NCBI RefSeq assembly: GCF_900747795.2
Contig: NC_041394.2
Coordinates: forward strand, 292,168,913-292,232,912
Source of the DNA: Erpetoichthys calabaricus
Taxonomy: Eukaryota > Chordata > Cladistia > Polypteriformes > Polypteridae
DNA length: 64,000 nt
Direction: 5' to 3'
Part shown: positions 28,801 to 42,200 of the stretch, piece by piece
Position numbering within the stretch: the first letter of the stretch is position 1
Layout of the letters: the number at the start of each line of letters is the position of its first letter
The notes under the pieces: model-generated
The model's database searches: none
The model's input: the letters and a program-made list of their open reading frames with translations, nothing else
What the model was told of the DNA's origin: nothing
Translations under genes and position numbers: made by a program

Positions 28801-29799
28801 GTATTTCTTCCGTCCTGAAATTGTACCTGGGAATAATAGTTCCGACTAGATTAATAAACTTCATTAAACCTGCTCAAGTATGTAAACATTAAGACCACTA
28901 TATTAGGCACATTTCATACAAACACTTTCTGTTTCTGAATACGTTTTTTTTTAATTCGCATTTTTGGAAGAACACATGAGAAAATAAAAGAAGTGCATTA
29001 TCACAAAATGCTATACAATATGTGCATTTTAGCCAACTTGAAAAAATATATATTTTTGTCTGACCAAATAAAAGAGAGAATTTTGTCAATGTGAAATTTT
29101 ACAACTTTTTCAGTTCACAGTATATATTGATATTGTAACGGCGCTTACAAGTTACAACACCCAGGTATGAGTCATCCAAATATGAGCTGGCATTACATGA
29201 CCAGTGGCAGGGTCTCTAATTAAATGGCATGTCTGCAAAGTCGCATGCTTTTCCAACTGGTGATGCAAAAGGGGAGCAGTCCTTTTAAGGATTACAAGCC
29301 ACCTCAAAGAGCCATGTAAAGAGCAGAGAATCCATTCATTGCAGTGCTCGGTTCCAATGCTACAATATATAAATATTATATTTTCAAAAACCATTCTAAA
29401 GAATATTATTTTTGGCAAAGGTTTTTTTTTTTTAATTTTTCTCCAGAAAATGCTACATATAAGTTAAAATAAGTAAAATAAAATGAAACAAATAATAAAA
29501 AGACCAAGCATATCATCTACACCAAAAATCAGGAGTAATACCAGACAAGCAGGAGGAATATTAAAGAATGTCACAAAGAAGTCATCACACAGTTCTACAA
29601 TAAAGATCATGAAAAGGATTATGGGGCACCATTTATTACAAAAAACATTCCTAACTATACATAATACTCCATACTAAAACACCACTCTTGAAAAAAGAAA
29701 AAAAAATACACTAACTTACAACAAACTCATTTTCTTCTCTTTTACTTAAAGCCAGAGCTTGAATTTATGGGAGTTCTGTGATCATATAGTCTAATCTAA

Positions 29800-30225
29800 T
29801 TTTTTACACTACTTCTAAGTGAGTCTGAACAAGGGGACAGTTGTGGTTGAAGTGCTCATGCAAGTATACTATATACTTCACTATGTTAACAGTTCTTCCC
29901 ACATCTCCTTGATGAAATCGAAAATGCTCACCAAGCACCTTAAAAGAAGAAAAGCCCATGTACCACTAAAACACCTCTCTATAAGCAAAAAGAATGTAAG
30001 CTGATCCCAAGTCTTCCCTGACCATTTTCTTTAACATCTGTTTTAGTGCCTGACTAAATCTTTCAACCAGACCATCAGAATGGGGATAATAAAACTGAGG
30101 TTTTAATGGTCTTAATACATAATGGAGTTGTAAGTTCTTTGTCACATATACTGTGAGAGCACTTTGAATTTCTTGTGCCACAGCTGCTGGAGGTTTGGGG
30201 TCTAGGTAAGTATATACAGGCAATA
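29800..30225 (-). mobile_element. Ty3/gypsy LTR-retrotransposon fossil (integrase fragment)
   Basis: The minus strand shows the integrase core end of a Ty3/gypsy element, including an SDGLVERFSQALKQML stretch. It is broken, with several breaks, and only about 0.4 kb is recognisable. No LTRs were identified. It is an old remnant upstream of the TCP11L2 promoter. Confidence 0.75.
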
Positions 30226-30343
30226 AAACAATGAGTTATAAATAAATAAATAAATAGAATAAATAAGAGTAGCAGAAAAATGGCCTAATGTACACAGTAC
30301 AAAACAGAACTGCACAAACATATACAGTAGATTATAATAAACA

Positions 30344-30713
30344 TCCATCCATCCATCCATTTTCCAACCCGCTGAATCCGAACACAGGGTCACGGGGGTC
30401 TGCTGGAGCCAATCCAAGCCAACACAGGGCACAAGGCAGGAAACAATCCTGGGCAGGGTGCCAACCCACCGCAGGACACACACAAACACACCCACACACC
30501 AAGCACACACTAGGGCCAATTTAGAATCGCCAATCCACCTAACCTGCATGTCTTTGGACTGTGGGAGGAAACCGGAGCGCCCGGAGGAAACCCACGCAGA
30601 CACGGGGAGAACATGCAAACTCCACGCAGGGAGGACCCGGAAAGCGAACCCAGGTCCCCAGATCACCCAACTGCGAGGCAGCAGCGCTACCCACTGCGCC
30701 ACCGTGCCGCCCC
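30344..30713 (-). mobile_element. Full-length V-SINE, young copy
   Basis: This 370 bp copy has all parts: tRNA-like head with A and B boxes (right end, minus strand), V-core and (GGAT)n tail (left end). An exact 12 bp duplication, ttataataaaca, flanks it at 30332-30343 and 30714-30725. It is the cleanest full-length copy in the window, and long ORFs through it on either strand are chance. Confidence 0.93.
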
Positions 30714-30779
30714 TTATAATAAACAGTAGAGATAAAAAACACATGCAGTACACATGTAACATACAGTGAAATTACACAT

Positions 30780-31520
30780 AAACTAGCCACTGGGTATGAC
30801 ATAGAATCAGTAAGATCAGGTTACTGAGAATTCAGCGCTCTTATGGCCTGGGTAAGAAGCTGTCCCTCAAGAGGGTGGAGCATGTGGTGAGGCTCCAGTA
30901 GTGTTTACCAGAGGACAGGAATGAAAACTGGGATAAGCTGGATGGTGGCATAAAACATTATGGATTCAGCACTCTTTAGACATACAGTAGAGTAGATGTT
31001 ATGAAGCTGTTGAAGGTTAGCCCCAGTGATTTTAGAAGTAGTATGAACAATCCTTTGGAGGAGTTTGCGATCCTGGCAATTTGGTGAGTATAATTTCAGT
31101 AGTGCAGAGATAGAAGTTTACCAGTATTTTTCTCCCACCCCAAAGCTCTTTAGCTGCCTCCAGAGAAGCAACCTTTGCTAGGCCATTTTGAGGATGCAGG
31201 TGTTGTTGACTGATCACAAAAGGCAGCCAATGATCTGGACACACAGGAATCTGAAGCTACTAACTGTCTGAATGGGGGAGCCATTGATATGGAGAGGAGC
31301 ATGATTGCCTCTGCTCTTCCTGAAGTCAACAATGACCTCTTTTGTTTTGTCAATGTTCTGGGAGAGGTTGTCATGGCACCATACAGTCAGGTTTTTTTTT
31401 TACCTCTCTCCTGTAAGCAGCTTCATCATTATCTCTGATGAGCCCAATCACAGAGGTGTCATCTGCAAACCCAACTCTGTTGATACTCACACAGTTCACA
31501 AAACCAATGCTGACCTCAGG
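30780..31520 (-). mobile_element. Non-LTR retrotransposon fragment (Rex1/Babar-like), RT end and 3'UTR
   Basis: Read on the minus strand, 31500-31040 carries the end of a reverse transcriptase: a GFADDTSVIGLI catalytic block, then 'LTVWCHDN' and a NIDKTKEVIVDFR block. A probable 3'UTR extends to about 30780. Several frame breaks make it inactive and the 5' part is absent. The subfamily is from memory; the call as a fish LINE is firm. Confidence 0.8.
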
Positions 31521-31529
31521 ATGCCTCAG

Positions 31530-32250
31530 TGAGACCACAGTGATGTCATGGTCACTGACTAGTTACAGCTCAAATTCCCATGCAGACGATAAGCCAGAAG
31601 TGTTCTCTGTGTAATATGTTTAAACACTTTTTTGATTTGCAAATCTCTCTTTTTATGCAAAACGGAGTAACCAATGTACTGGAAAGAAGTATAAGAGCTT
31701 ATTTGATGGAACTGAATGTGACTTGTAAGCAACTATCCATAATGAAGGGGAACAGGAAAATAACAAAAAGCTGACAAAAGCAGGCATTCTGTGAAGCATA
31801 AAATAAAAAAGTATAAAAAACAGCAAAAAATAATAAGTTGCATTATTAAATGGTTGTCATACATGGCAGTTATTTTCTCCATTTCTTCTACATGGATGAG
31901 GGCAAAACAGGCAGCATCTATTATATGACTTTAGCAACTTATATATAAAAAAACTCATTTAAAGTTTTACTTTCAACGGAAAAACACCTACCAGTCTCTC
32001 TGCCTTATTCTGGTTGTGGCAGAAAATTGGTGAAAGTGTCCAATGTTTATTATAAACACTGGTTGAAAATAAGATACACAATGTGACAAACTGGTCACAA
32101 CGTGGTGCTGTGGAAAAAGATTGTTACTTTGGCTACCTTACATCTCACCACCTGCCACAATTCCCTACAGGAAGTCATGACTCCAGATTTTTATGTTTTA
32201 TGAACTATTTTTAAAAGCATTTTTCATTTAACTATTTAATGCAGCTGTAC
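31530..32250. other. Unassigned DNA upstream of TCP11L2
   Basis: AT-rich sequence with no supported gene or recognised repeat. It separates the LINE fragment from the CpG-richer block near 32.3 kb. Confidence 0.4.
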
Positions 32251-32259
32251 AAAACAGGC

Positions 32260-32560
32260 TTGTCTGCGAGTCCAAGAACTGTCGAAGAGATGACCTTGAT
32301 GAGTTTCCAGAGCGTTTTCCATTGTTCTATCGCGCCTTCCTTCCCGCTCCTGAAGTTACCGCCGAAGGAGGCGGCAACTGCACCGGGCAACACTTTCACT
32401 CGACCCCCAAGGTTAGCCGCAAGTCTTCAAACACCAAACCTCCACCTTCTTGTCTCGCAAAGTAACCTGACCGCACTCAGTCTCCAACGTCACATCCGTA
32501 AACAAAGCCTTGCGCTCCAGGTGGGAAGGTCCATTGTTTATTCTTTGAACGGGGGTGGAT
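32260..32560. promoter_or_regulatory. CpG-rich block, possible alternative TCP11L2 promoter or exon
   Basis: CpG sites cluster here against an otherwise CpG-poor background. It holds an inverted pair, gttaccgcc (32355-32363) and ggcggcaac (32370-32378), and a splice-donor-like 'cccaag|gttagc' at 32411/32412. It lies 0.2-0.5 kb upstream of the likely TCP11L2 TATA box. The role is inference. Confidence 0.45.
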
Positions 32561-32760
32561 ATTCTACATGATAATAATAGCTAAACACTTTTATGCTACG
32601 AATTTAGCATTTCGATAATACTTAAGATTAATTCAAACATATATGACCAGTGTAAGAAAATAATTTTGAAAATTCTTTTAAAACAATTGCAGCGTAAAAA
32701 TAGTTTTTAGAGTCATTTCCCCCCCCTCAGAAATTTCGGGATACCCAAGCTCTTTAAGAA

Positions 32761-32768
32761 TATAAATA
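32761..32768 (+). promoter_or_regulatory. TCP11L2: TATA box of TCP11L2
   Basis: TATAAATA lies about 30 bp before a likely transcription start, followed by roughly 120 bp that ends in a plausible donor (AAAG|gtatat at 32913/32914). It is the best core-promoter candidate upstream of the plus-strand gene. Confidence 0.5.
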
Positions 32769-32789
32769 GTAGCGTGTAAAGCCAGCTGG

Positions 32790-32913
32790 GGAGATTAAGA
32801 CTACCAAGAAGTGACATTTATTGGACCTGTAATTGTCATCGACCCAGTTAAAAGCAGAAACGTCGGATTTAGCTGCGGTTTGCACACTTGCCTCTTTCAG
32901 CAGAGTTTTAAAG
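32790..32913 (+). other. TCP11L2: Probable untranslated first exon of TCP11L2
   Basis: The first coding exon begins at an acceptor (ttgtag|CTCATTAAG, 36207) nine bases before the ATG, so at least one upstream noncoding exon must exist. This segment, between the TATA box and the donor at 32913, fits best. The start is estimated. The intervening intron would be 3.3 kb. Confidence 0.5.
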
Positions 32914-35900
32914 GTATATTTTAATTAAATTGTTTGTGGACTATCTTAAGTCATAAGGCTCGATTGTTTTTGTTTATTCCTATTACTCAGGTCTTGTTGG
33001 TAACACACTTTTTTTTCCAAAAAAAGGGTTAAAGTTCGATGTGGAACGAGTAAAAACGCGTTATTATAGAGGTGATGCGCATTCTACATATATGTGCCAA
33101 TAAATAATTTTACGTTCCCCGATGTGTGGACAATGGTTGCTTACATAAGTTCCCTTGTCAGCAGTTGTTCTATTTATTGTCATTTGCTGAGGCTTTAAAG
33201 GGCTGCCACTACGCTGCTTTGCAGCTGCATCTTCAAGTATTGTAGACTCTATGGCAACATTACACTGTTGGCGATAATCGTTGCTTTACTAGTACTCCGT
33301 GTTGTTCTAATCTAATGATAGGACGGTACGATGAACCCTAGGGAGCATGCTGGTGATTGCTCAGATAAGCCTCACTACCTCTCTTGTTTTGGTATGAGAA
33401 TGTACGGTGACGTCCGCTAGATAGACACGTCCTTTGTGAGCAGCCGCGAATGAAAAACTGAGCCATCGCACATCCGGGGCTCATCCCACTAACAGTCTGG
33501 GACCTATTCAAGACGAGTTGCTATGCAGGAATATCACTCTGCCAGTCCCTCCCCTGAATGCTGCTTATGAAAAGATATCCAAACATCCAACATTTCAGCT
33601 TTCGAAGCTACAAGGGAATAAACACTCGCCTTTGTCGGTCATGGAGTATTTACACGTAACCACACCGAAAGATCATCATCCTTGGCCCTTTTTGCTGGCG
33701 TCGGTTATCGAAGTATACGTTTTAAGTTCGATATCACTTGGGATTTTAATTTCACGCTCTTTTATTTGAAGAAATGTTACCCTCTTTTATTTACTGTTTA
33801 ACGTACAGGATAACGTTCTAATGCCACGGTCTGTTCGCTAGGTTATGCGTCGTCCCATGTGCAGACCTCCATCAGATGGGCTTATCTGCATTTCTTTTTT
33901 TTTTTAAGTGGTTACTCTATTGTGCCGCCCATCACAACTCTATTTTTTTGCATTGTGGAGGATATGCTCTATTTGTAAAGTTAGTTTTCATCCAGTATAA
34001 TAACGACTCTTTAATGCAGGACAAAGTGAACAGTGTGATTAATTGATAATGTTCAATTGTATTATCTTCTTGTACCTGCCTTAGAAGAACTACCCTGTAT
34101 CAGGGTCTTATTCTGCAAGTTCATTTTCCCTGTGCTTATCTTGTTGATGATGATGTACAACTCGCATATAGTGGTTAAGTTCTCCTAGCGTGGTTAATGA
34201 TAATTTATGATGGAAATTTAACACTCAAGAACATCGATCCCAGTTAACTTTCAGGGAAGTATCTGCTTTGTGATGCCCAGAATTTTCTCCATTTCCTTGT
34301 GCCTTTTACCGGAAAACTCTGCTCACAACATGTACTGTATTGTGAAAACTTAACATTGTTGTGATGACGTACACGTAGTTTGATTGGTGACTTCTGGTTG
34401 GTCCATTGTATGTACATGAATGCACCCTGTAATGGATTGGTTTTCCTGACCAGAGTTGGCTCTTGCCTTCCTGCTGGTATAGGCTGCAGTCTGCAGTGCC
34501 TCTGAATTGGGTTAAGTGGGATTAAGAACCTTATGATTGGAATTTCCTTCATTCCTAAATGTAGCGTTCTAATGGAAATAATACCCAAGCCCTTTGTAAT
34601 GGCCTGTGTTATGGTATTGCTGAAAGCATCATCTTTAAAACTGTTCTAATTTAGAAAATAAACAGATTTAATTCATATTCATTTTATTATGCTAATCTGT
34701 GTTGCTTACTGTGTATCAATTTGTAAGACCCTAGAATTACTGCTAACCAGATTTCCTTTGTGTTGGTGAGCAGTCATTGAGGTTTTATTTAATCTGTATT
34801 CAGAATAGAATAGTTTCTGGCAAACCAGTTCCTATTTTTGTAAACTTTCCCTTATTTATACCTTGGGTGTATATATAACTGGAAAGTACAGTAATGGGAC
34901 ACAATTTTTGGATATTTTTTTTTCAGTTGTCTTAATCATCTTTTAACGTGGTTTGCCTACTTTGAGAGTTATTTATATACAGTATCAGTGAGGCTGTGGA
35001 CATAAATTGAATTACTTAATCTGAATGAAATTTTGCAGTTACGTTTTTTTTTTTTTTTTTTTGTCAGCATCAGAAAAAATGGGAAGCAGGATATTGCAGT
35101 AATTTTACTGCTAAAATTGCAGCTTTACCTAGGGAAAAGTCATGCCCCAGACACTTTCTATATAGATGTCACCGACATAACATTACATTTTCTCTCTGAA
35201 ATGCATTAAAGGGAGCAGACACTTAAAAGACCGCAGCTAAAACTGGCCTCTAACTGTTACTGATACACAGTGCATACTGTATGTATAACTACTTAAAACA
35301 TCTGCGCCTCCCTGAAATAGGAAGTTAATCTTTTGGAATGTTGCCTTTGCCAACCCCACCTCCACAGTCCATTTAGCTCAATGTTTTGAAGTCTGCAGTA
35401 ATTGCACATATCCAGAGTGTATCACCAAGTTTTGTTTTTTTCGCTCTGTTGTCATAGCTACGCCTGATTTCCCCTCCTCCTCTGGCTCTTATTTGTATTG
35501 GCTCTGCCATTACACAGCTGTTTACTTGGACAATATGTTCTTGTATTCTTTTTCATTCTTTAAACCCATTATTCCAAGCAGATGGCAACAGGTACAATGT
35601 TCCACAGTAGTTAAGCAGTGTTTATGTTGACCATACTTATTTTTTTCTAGCTAGCAAGCATTTTGTTTAGCTTTACAAATTTTAAATATGTCATTGCTTC
35701 TTAGCTTTCAATTTTTTTTTTTTTTTTGTTTTAAGATTCTGTTTTGAGTGTCAGTGTCTACTCAGCTGAAGAGTACTGTGTTCATTTCTTGGGTTGGTCA
35801 CTATCCAGTTGAATTTTCTCCTTCTGTCTGTTTAGCCTTTTCTGTAGATAATCTGATTTCTTGTGTATCCTAAAGATCTGACAGTTAGGATGACTACATT

Positions 35901-36206
35901 TCCCCATATGAATCAGGGTCATTTTTATACTGAAGTGGACTATTTCAAAGTTAATTTCAGAATTGCACCTGATTCTGTCAGCATAGATAAACTCCAGCTG
36001 CCATGATGCTGAAATGGCTAACTGGGTACCAAAATTGGATGGATTGTTTAGGAGTAATGGAAGTTGGGACTGTTTTGTCATTTGTGGTGCTAAAGATTGC
36101 CAACATGATTGTGTTTAGAGACTAAAATACATTAATGAAATGTTATTTTTCTACTAATGCTTTGTTTTGATTTTTTTTCCTTATTTTTTTATTTCCACGG
36201 TTGTAG
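32914..36206 (+). other. TCP11L2 first intron
   Basis: No transposon of clear family was seen. The first 0.9 kb keeps scattered CpG sites and a CRE-like 'gtgacgtccgc' near 33411, which could be regulatory. Poly(T) runs lie near 35046-35062 and 35710. ORFs at 33518-33769 and 34244-34588 have no family resemblance. Confidence 0.4.
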
Positions 36207-36215
36207 CTCATTAAG

Positions 36216-39200
36216 ATGCCGCTAAATGATGAACGACCCTCCGTTTCTGTTAGTGATGACCAGGGCAGTGACACGGAATCCTCAGAAAGATGTGATAGCA
36301 TGGCTTCCTCAAATGATTTTGAGAGTTCACGACAGAGTTTCACTAGTGATTCCTCAAGCAAAGTTGGCTCACCAGCCTGTGAGATTATTTTACTTATTTC
36401 TAACCATTCAAAACTATTGTGTGTTGTTTGCATAGTAGTGCAGTAAACTGATTGCTGCCTTTTCTGTTTCTGTTCAAGAGATCTGTATTTATTTCCTGAC
36501 CTGGTTAATAACTAGAGTTATGCATGCCTGTAATAGATTAATACTCCCAGGTTTGGCTTGTACCCAATTATCTCCAATGGATTAAAGGCCCACAAAGTAG
36601 ACAATTGCTTAATATGGATTTTGTGGATTGTGTGGATAAATGCGTGGAGTTTTAGACTTGCAAAATTGCTGGTTCATTTCTATCCTCTTACCCTTTATCT
36701 GACCCTGAGCAAGTCTTCTTTGACCGCGCTTCAGATCTTTAAAACTGTTGTACTATGCATATACAGTATATATACAGTATATTTGTCAGTTATTGTAAAA
36801 TGATTTGGGATGGTGTAGAAAGGTTCTACAGAAAGTAAAGGTTGATTGTCAGCAGTGTATTCAATACTATAAGCAAAGCCACTTGAGTGTCAGTGTCTAC
36901 TCACTGACACAAAAAATCTATTAGTTATAGGTTCAATGCGTTTAGCTGTAATGAAACCCAACTTCTTACTCTTATTGCATTGGTGTTTTTTTTTTTTTTT
37001 TTTTCTGTCCAGTATGCTGTTCTCAGAATACCAATCAAACTGATTAGCCTGCAGGGTGCTTCTTCCACAAAGCAGTTTTCTGTACCTGCATTTATTCTCG
37101 CTATGCTCAGTCTTTTTATTTATTTTTTTAAGAATACCCTACAAATGTTGCACCCTGGAGTCTGGTTGCTAACTTGACATTTAAATTCATATTGTTGATT
37201 TGCAAATTTTAAACCAGAGTAAGAGTCAATACATCAAAGAGATGTATTCCTATACTAGAAAAGTATATTGTGAAAATGGATGGGTTTTAATTGAGGTGAT
37301 GTAGGATAATGTGGGTAATGCTATCACATTTTGTGCACTAACCTTATTCATGACTGATTTGAAAAGTTTTCTTTCCTTTTAATTATTCAGCTTTCTTGAT
37401 CACACAGTGGTCATTAGCATTTGCAAATCTCTAAAAAGCAGTGTATTAACATTTCTGTCTTTCTGCAGCAAGCCCTCCCAAAGTGGTTGCATTTGATGAA
37501 ATTATGGCATGTTCCAAAAACCTGTGTAACTTGCGTCTTGCTCATGAAATTGTTGTTAATGGTGATTTCCAAGTGGAACAACCTGAACTACCTCAAAACA
37601 GGTGAGACAATTGAAAGGATTTGCACATTGGTGTATTAAGCAAAAATTGATGTTACTTTAAAATGAAGGAACAAGGAAGCGTCAACAACTTAATTACAGT
37701 ATGCCTTAAGTGTATGTATTGCTGTTGCAGAGGTTCACATCCTGGAAATGTGACTGTGTTAAGTAAGCTTGTACTTGCTGTATTTAACTGAAAAATGGCT
37801 TGTGTGTTTTGTTTGTTGTTAAACTAGATTAAAACGCACCTCCCATAATTTTTCTTAATATGTTACACACCACGTTTTAGTTTGTAGTGATGGCTGAGAA
37901 ATTTTTATTCTCCTGTTCTCTGAAAAAGGACATCATTTGGATAGAACAGAACCAAATGGTGACCAGTGTTGACAACAGCAAACAATATCAAAACATCCAT
38001 GGGGGAAAAAAAAAATCTCATGTCGCATAATCATGTCAGGTCACCCAGTCCTATGCTTAGCGTATAAAACACATGAATTTTTGTTAAAGTACTGTACTCT
38101 TAAATATCTCCAAAAAATGGAAGTAGTCCACAAACCGAAAGCTTCTTTACATGATATCGTGCTTTTAAATTGAAGACTCGTCTTCCCCACACATTCATTG
38201 GTCAAATGTCCTATCATCATAGGGTAAGTAACATAAAAAAAATTTGAGGTGGAGTGTTAATTTAATAACTGATATGTTAAAGAATATTCATTTTTATTTT
38301 GTAAGGTTTGGTATTTTACTCCATCTATCCATGTTTGAAACTACTTTAATCCTGAATTAGTTTTGAATTGCTTGCTGACTAATCTTTTTGAAACAAAACT
38401 ATTTGTATTTGAATATGTTGGACTTCATACTATCATACCTGGTATGGCTAACCTGTACTTTAATTTGAATTAGGTGTGCTACTGGTTGAATTTAAAAACA
38501 AAAAAGTTATGGAACCAAGCCTGTGTTCTAGCTTGTAAGGTATCCTGTAGTTTGAAATCCCATGAATTTTTTTTTTTTTTTGGTGTTTTTACTTTATCAA
38601 CCTTTTTATCTAATTTTGCATGTATTCACATAAGTAAGCCCCAGATAACTTCAAATATTCTTGGGTATTCTGACTTGTGCCCATTACTGTATAAATGGGG
38701 TGTTTTTTTTTTTTTTTTTTTGTTTTTTTTTATAGTTCAGAGGTAATAAACTTAATTGGAATAACAATATTCTATGGCGTGTATCTTAAATTTTAAAAAT
38801 TCACTCAACTTTCAATAACTGTTATGTCCTTTGTCTAAATCAGAATATTTGATAAATGAATTGCTTATTACTGTATCACGACAAGTCCTGATTTTCTTCC
38901 AATGGATATAAGACAAATGTATACTCCCGCATTTTCTTATGTTTTCAGTCTTTAAAGTTTGCACATTGTAGTGTTAATGTTGTACCAACATTTTTACTCC
39001 CACTTTTATAAAATATGAGTGCTGACTACCTGCATCATGCTCAAAAGTGCTGGATTGAACAAAGGGGGCTATAGTGTTAAAGGATATGTTTATTTTTCAA
39101 ATAGAAACTCCTTCATAACAATGGTATATATCCATTTTCCACATGAAATTGTTGAAAAATGCAGCATATTTAATTAATTAAATTGAAAAATAACTAGCCC

Positions 39201-42200
39201 ACTCTTGGAGTTTTTATGATGGAAGTGAAGGATACCGGAGTCCCATTGTTAAGAAAACCCTGTATATACAGTATGCCTACTACATATGTCAATTTTTCAA
39301 GCGAACAATGTTAAGTATTAATCTGTGTCTTGACACTGCACACAGTGCAAAGTAGTGTATCTGTGTTTATAGAAGACAATAAGCAAAAAGTAAACTATTC
39401 AGCCATTTTTAAAAGGAGACCGTCTGTGTCAGATTCTCTAAGTTATTATTCCTCCGCAGCACCTTTTAAGCCCCAGGACAACTGACCTTGCTGTAGTCTG
39501 AGTTTCAGGGGTGTGAATTCATCTGGGAAAGTCATTGACAAGCACCAGATGTGGATTGTTGTCTCAGTTCTGTCTCAGACAACTAAACAATAAATGAAAA
39601 GTCACACAGTTGCTTGTATTCTTTCACTGTACAGAAGCTTTTTGTTTCACAAAGGTCCTTCCTGCCTCTGGATTGTGCTTCAGTGAGAGAGAATATTGTG
39701 TGCCCATAGCCTGTAATCCAAGTGATAAAAACTGAACAGAGGTTTTAGGCATTCATGCATCCATAAGTCTTCCTAACTGCAGGGCCATAGGGCAGCTAAA
39801 GCCTATCCCAGCCAGCATCCCACTCGATGTAAGAACAATTATTGGGGCCGTGTGCCAGTCTATTACCCAAGTGAACACACACAGTTTACTTTAGCAAAAA
39901 TAGTGCACCTAATTTGCATGTGTTTGTTTGGACAGGGGCTGGTGGTGGGTTGTGGAGGGGGATGTGCACACTGCATACCGTAAGCACCCTGGGGCACAAA
40001 CCCTAGTCTCTTTCACTGACGGACAACAGCATTACCACTGCACCACTTTGCTGCACAATAATTTCTGTTCTCAATATTTTCCCATCATTAATCTGTTCAT
40101 TTTTTTTTTTTTTTTTAAATAAAAATAGAAAGCAGTGTAATCTGTACACATAACAATAAATTGAACTGAATTAAGTACAATGAGACATGTATGTGCAGTT
40201 TACACTACACCCCCACATGGTGTACAGCTTGTTCCATAGGCTTAATAAAATAACACCTAATGTAAATGCTTTGGTATTGTAAAAATTATATATCCTGCTT
40301 TCCTTTTTTGTTTTTACAAGGTTGCCTTATAAACGCTGCACGTTTTCTTAAATCAAAACTATTGTTTCCTCAAAGTGGATGTATTTTGTAAGATGAGGCT
40401 TTTTCTTTAACCTTTGGATTCTGATGCCCTATAGCCCCATTGTAAATGACAAGAACAGACTAGGTCTTTTTAAAATGTACAGCAAAGTGCTTCATTTTAA
40501 AATACATTTTCTAGTGGTAAATTGATCTATACTATGATTAGTCCTGAGAGGATCAGAGTTTTGGCAATGCAATTTTGTGATGCTTTTTACTATTCTCCCA
40601 CTCTTGTCTCTGGAAGGTGAATGAACAGTGTATTGTAATGCAATCCTCATCGGGATACCCAACAAAAGCCTTCAAAAACTCCAACAAATTCAAAATAGTG
40701 CTGCAAGGATCCTGTTGAGGGTGCAGAAATATGAAAATATTTCACCGATCCTTCGGTCAATTCATTGGCTCCCTATTCACCTCAGTATTGAGTACAAACT
40801 GTTTGCTCACTCATCAGTGTATTCATGGAAATGCTCCACAATATCTTAAGGGACTCCTTATATTACAATCCACTACAATAAACCTCCGTTATTCAAATTC
40901 CTACTGCCTTCGCCCCCCTATGACCAAACGTCGTACAATGGGTGATCGAGCCTTTGCAGTTTATGCTCCACGGCTGTTGAATGCCCTACCAGAGAACCTG
41001 AGAACATGGCAGATTCTGAGCTGTTTTTAAAAAAACAGCTAAAGACTTTTCTATTTAGGAAAGCATATTAACAGGAATGCCACTAATTGTTTTATCTTTG
41101 GGTTTTTATCTTTTGTATTTGTTAAATTTTTTTTTTATGTAGCATTTTGAGATTTTACTACAAATGTAAAGTGCCTTATAAATTGAATTAATTATTATTA
41201 TTTATTATTATTCCTATAGGACTGAAACAGGGCCTTAATAAATGCATCATTTTAAAGGGGGGGGGGGGTACTACATTATTAAGTATAGAACATTTTGTGT
41301 AGCCTGTTTGGCAATATCTACATATATTGCAGTATGTTTATATGGCCTTTACTGCCAAACTAGAGTATGTAGCTCATGTTCAGAACTCTGTAATTTAATT
41401 TGTAAATCTCTTTACTTTATCAGTGTGTTTTTGATATTTCCTGTGTCATTTATTTACAGTTTAGAGAGAAAAGTTAAGGAAATTGTGCATAAAGCTTTCT
41501 GGGATAAGTTGGAAAAAGACCTAATGGAAGATCCACCAGAATATGAACATGCCATTCGTCTTGTTGAAGAAATTAAAGAGGTGAAGACATACTTGCAACC
41601 AAGATGCTGTTGTGTTTTACTTTACCATTACATTTACTAGTAGTAAATATTTTGCCATCTGCACAGGAATACTTTACATAAAATAAATATGAAATGGCAG
41701 TCAGTCATTTTCTAACCTGCTTATTCTTGAACAGAGTGACAGGTGGGTGCTGGAGTCTGTATCAGTTACCCTAGGGTGCAAGATGGGAACAATCTCCTGG
41801 ACAGGGTGCCAGTACTTTACAGGGTGAACATGCACTCACACCAAGCACACACTAGGGCCATCTTAGAATCGCCAATGCACCGTGGGAGGAAACCAGAGCA
41901 CCCAGAAGGAACCCATGCAGACATGGGGAGAACATACAAACTCCATGCAGGGAGGACCTGGGATGCAAATCCTGGTCTCTTTACTGTAAGGCAGGCAGTG
42001 CTACCACTCTGACACCGTGCTGCACAAATATGAAGTGTTTAAAGTGAATTGACTGTCATGCAATAAAATAGATTTTGGGTGATAGGGAGCAAAATGGTAA
42101 ACTGAAAAGTATCTGAACTTTATGTAACCAGTGTTCCAGTATGTTTCTTTTCCAACTTGCTATGCACTTACTCTAAAACTCCAATCTTGTGGTCTTGGAG

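Noticed and set aside
30202-30802. Long ORFs on both strands (up to 186 aa)
   Set aside because: They run through a V-SINE copy and have no resemblance to any host protein.
28682-32790. Shared bidirectional promoter for ACTR6 and TCP11L2
   Set aside because: The genes are head to head, but the likely starts are about 4 kb apart with several transposons between them.
33518-33769. ORF of 83 aa near the TCP11L2 promoter
   Set aside because: No recognisable domain, no splice or UTR context, and no composition difference from flanking intron.
41242-41640. ORF of 132 aa
   Set aside because: Only 41460-41580 is real (a TCP11L2 exon); the rest is intron read in the same frame.
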